From Thermodesulfobacteriota bacterium (GTDB lineage Bacteria > Desulfobacterota > BSN033 > UBA1163), in contig JASEIE010000050.1 of NCBI GenBank assembly GCA_030024065.1, positions 1 to 14,770 on the forward strand: a stretch of 14,770 bases of DNA, read 5' to 3'. This document shows, piece by piece, positions 13,400 through 14,770 of the stretch; position 1 is the stretch's first letter; the number at the start of each line of letters is the position of its first letter. The translations under genes and the position numbers were made by a program. The notes beneath the pieces were generated by a model. That model saw only the letters and a list, made by a program, of their open reading frames with translations. It did no database searches and was not told the DNA's origin.

Positions 13400-14359
13400 C
13401 TATTTGATCACTCCCGTCTCCTTATAATACTTCAATGCGCCAGGATGAAAAGGAACACCGATATCGAGGGCAAGGTCTTTAACGGTCACCCCTTTCATAT
13501 CTTTCACGACATCTGCCAGTCGATCCACATTTTCTGAAAGGACCTTCGTGATCTTGTATACCAATGGCTCCGGAAGTTTTGCGCTGATCACGAGATGGGT
13601 AAAGTACCCAACGCCATGAACATCATAATTGACACCCGGGTAGGTCCCTGCTGGAATGGTCCTCTTCAGGTAACCGATATTCATCTTCTGGAGTTCCTTG
13701 ATCTTATCATCGGGCAGGGAAAGGAGGCGGATCTTCTTGGTAATTGCCAGATCCAATATGGAAGAGGCTGGGATGGTGGTTCCCAGGAGGAAGCCCTCCG
13801 CATGCCCGTCCTTCATCAAGGAGACGGCATCCGAATAACTCACATGATTCACCTTGGTCATATCCTTATAAGAGAGACCGTATATCTGGAGAACCTGCTG
13901 GCTCAAAAGTTCGCCGGTATGGCCTTTTGGTCCCGGACAGATGCCCTTTCCCTTGAGGTCCGTAACCGTTTTGATCGCCGAGTCTTCGAGGACGACCATC
14001 TGGAAATACTGGGGATAGAGGTTGGCCAGTTGCATGACATTCTTGGTGGGAGCCTTGAAAGGATCCCTACCCACCACTCCATCCACGCTGGAGGAAGAGT
14101 TTCCAAACCCGATATCGGCTTTTCCTTCCTGAATGCCGACCACATTGGCGATGCCACCACCCGGGGCAACGGAAACCGTTGCCCCCGGGATGGTCTTCTG
14201 AATCAACTCAGCGATCGCTCCACCCAGTGGGTACCATGATCCTCCCATCGGGCCAGTCATCATCTTTAAATCGACCTTCTCCTGGCCAGAGACGATGAAG
14301 GGAAACATAAGAAGGACGATTGCCCCAGCCGACAGACAGATCATCTTTTTCATTCTCAT
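13400..14359 (-). CDS. TAXI-family TRAP transporter solute receptor
   Basis: 319 residues from the ATG at 14359, chosen because AAGGAGG lies nine bases before it; a TTG 30 bases upstream lies ahead of that site and is rejected. The product has a signal peptide (MRMKKMICLSAGAIVLLMFP, then SGQ). The mature protein has the TAXI signatures MTGPMGGSWYPLGGAIAELI near its start and SVAPGGGIANV next. GIQEGKADIGFGNSSSSVDG follows, then DLKGKGICPGPKGHTGE and a C-terminal PFHPGALKYYKE. TAXI receptors bind small organic acids such as glutamate-, 2-oxoglutarate- or aromatic-like acids in the periplasm and dock on fused TRAP permeases. The next gene encodes that permease. The ligand is not predictable from sequence alone. 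Confidence 0.94.
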   Translation of the reverse strand: MRMKKMICLSAGAIVLLMFPFIVSGQEKVDLKMMTGPMGGSWYPLGGAIAELIQKTIPGATVSVAPGGGIANVVGIQEGKADIGFGNSSSSVDGVVGRDPFKAPTKNVMQLANLYPQYFQMVVLEDSAIKTVTDLKGKGICPGPKGHTGELLSQQVLQIYGLSYKDMTKVNHVSYSDAVSLMKDGHAEGFLLGTTIPASSILDLAITKKIRLLSLPDDKIKELQKMNIGYLKRTIPAGTYPGVNYDVHGVGYFTHLVISAKLPEPLVYKITKVLSENVDRLADVVKDMKGVTVKDLALDIGVPFHPGALKYYKETGVIK

Positions 14360-14398
14360 TTTAATATACCTCCTTAAATCTGGATTCAACTTATTCTA

Positions 14399-14427
14399 AT
14401 TAGACTATAAATTGGAATATTTGTCAA
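14399..14427 (-). promoter_or_regulatory. Sigma-70 promoter of the TAXI-TRAP operon
   Basis: Minus-strand TTGACA (14427-14422), 17 bases, TCTAAT (14404-14399). This is a near-consensus pair about 40 bases before the receptor ATG. It allows expression independent of the upstream acyl-CoA synthetase gene. Confidence 0.72.
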
Positions 14428-14547
14428 GATGTTTCAATGATACCAAAATAGAGATAGACTTTCCAACTCCATCTCCCCTCTCTTGCCTGGAGGGGGCCTT
14501 ATGTTCTCCATGGATGCTCCGGAAGGAACGGCTGTAGAAGTGCCCCC

Positions 14548-14770
14548 TCACAGATCCTCTCCTTTCTTTAGATATCCATCCCTTAAAACAGTTTTAAGTA
14601 CCTTCCCCGACGGATTTCTGGGAAGGCCATCTACAAACTCAACGGACTTTGGCTTCTTATAGCTGGCAAGATGGCTTTTGCAGTATTCGATCACCTCCTC
14701 CTCTGTCATCGTCTCTCCCCTCTTCAAAACGATGATGGCCCTGACCGATTCCCCCCAGAGCGGATCAGGG
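14548..14770 (-). CDS. C-terminal end of an acyl-CoA synthetase / AMP-dependent ligase (runs off the right edge)
   Basis: The last 73 codons of a minus-strand gene, ending with TGA at 14550-14548. The translation contains PLWGESVRAIIVLKRGE, then EEEVIEYCKSHLASYKKPK and VEFVDGLPRNPSGKVLK with TVLRD. The A-S-Y-K-K-P-K hinge side and the LPRNPSGKVLK motif with the conserved catalytic lysine are characteristic of the small C-terminal domain of ANL superfamily ligases, which activate carboxylic acids with ATP and CoA. The chain length or type of acid cannot be judged from this part. It lies upstream of the TAXI-TRAP operon in the same direction, consistent with uptake and activation of an organic acid. 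Confidence 0.92.
   Translation of the reverse strand, partial: PDPLWGESVRAIIVLKRGETMTEEEVIEYCKSHLASYKKPKSVEFVDGLPRNPSGKVLKTVLRDGYLKKGEDL

Noticed and set aside
13595..14239. Plus-strand open frame opposite the TAXI receptor
   Set aside because: The opposite strand encodes a clear full-length receptor; the plus frame lacks a start signal and family features.
1..14770. CRISPR arrays, tRNA or rRNA genes, riboswitches
   Set aside because: I saw no regularly spaced repeats, cloverleaf-like segments or known conserved RNA motifs on either strand.

Overview
The window looks like a piece of a strictly anaerobic bacterial chromosome or metagenomic contig. The best guess is a Desulfobacterota (deltaproteobacterial) syntroph or sulfate reducer. 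This rests on the gene content: a tungsten/molybdenum aldehyde:ferredoxin oxidoreductase (AOR) family enzyme with its own small ferredoxin, a DUF169 protein, remains of a molybdopterin oxidoreductase, a TAXI-type TRAP transporter, an orphan tripartite-tricarboxylate (Bug/TctC) receptor and IS701/IS256 elements. No rRNA or other phylogenetic marker is present, so the taxonomy is inference.

Layout. Almost all genes lie on the minus strand. Positions 1-211 hold the start of a transposase-like HTH protein, followed by a 430-base spacer with short palindromic repeats. Positions 643-1617 encode an intact Bug/TctC solute receptor without its membrane partners. Positions about 1797-4263 are a graveyard: an IS4-like transposase fragment with an in-frame stop, a molybdopterin oxidoreductase cut to about 130 codons with a frameshift at a run of seven G, an apparently complete DUF169 gene with an odd start, a 78-codon tail of an unknown gene, and the first 155 codons of an IS256-family transposase. 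Positions 4466-8376 hold a cleaner, visibly A+T-richer module: IclR regulator, Asp/Glu/hydantoin racemase-like protein, two-cluster ferredoxin and AOR-family oxidoreductase, all in one direction. An 11-base box occurs just upstream of both the regulator and the racemase.

Positions 8539-9111 carry two small plus-strand genes separated by a textbook terminator. They converge on a TPR-protein gene (9108-9683) so tightly that both stop codons share one TTAA. Positions about 9791-11318 are a near-complete IS701-family element. Its promoter and reading frame are intact, but the expected catalytic glutamate is a lysine, and further copies of its ends lie outside it. Positions 11446-14359 encode a TRAP transporter (fused 4TM/12TM permease and TAXI receptor) with a good sigma-70 promoter before the receptor and a hairpin between receptor and permease. 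Positions 14548-14770 are the C-terminal end of an acyl-CoA synthetase.

How it may work together (inference): TRAP-TAXI and the Bug receptor bring organic acids into the cell, and an acyl-CoA synthetase could activate them. The IclR-controlled racemase/ferredoxin/AOR genes would carry out a low-potential redox step on a carboxylate, aldehyde or thioester-type substrate. The middle of the region has been eroded by at least three transposable-element families, so the present gene set is probably only part of an older catabolic locus.
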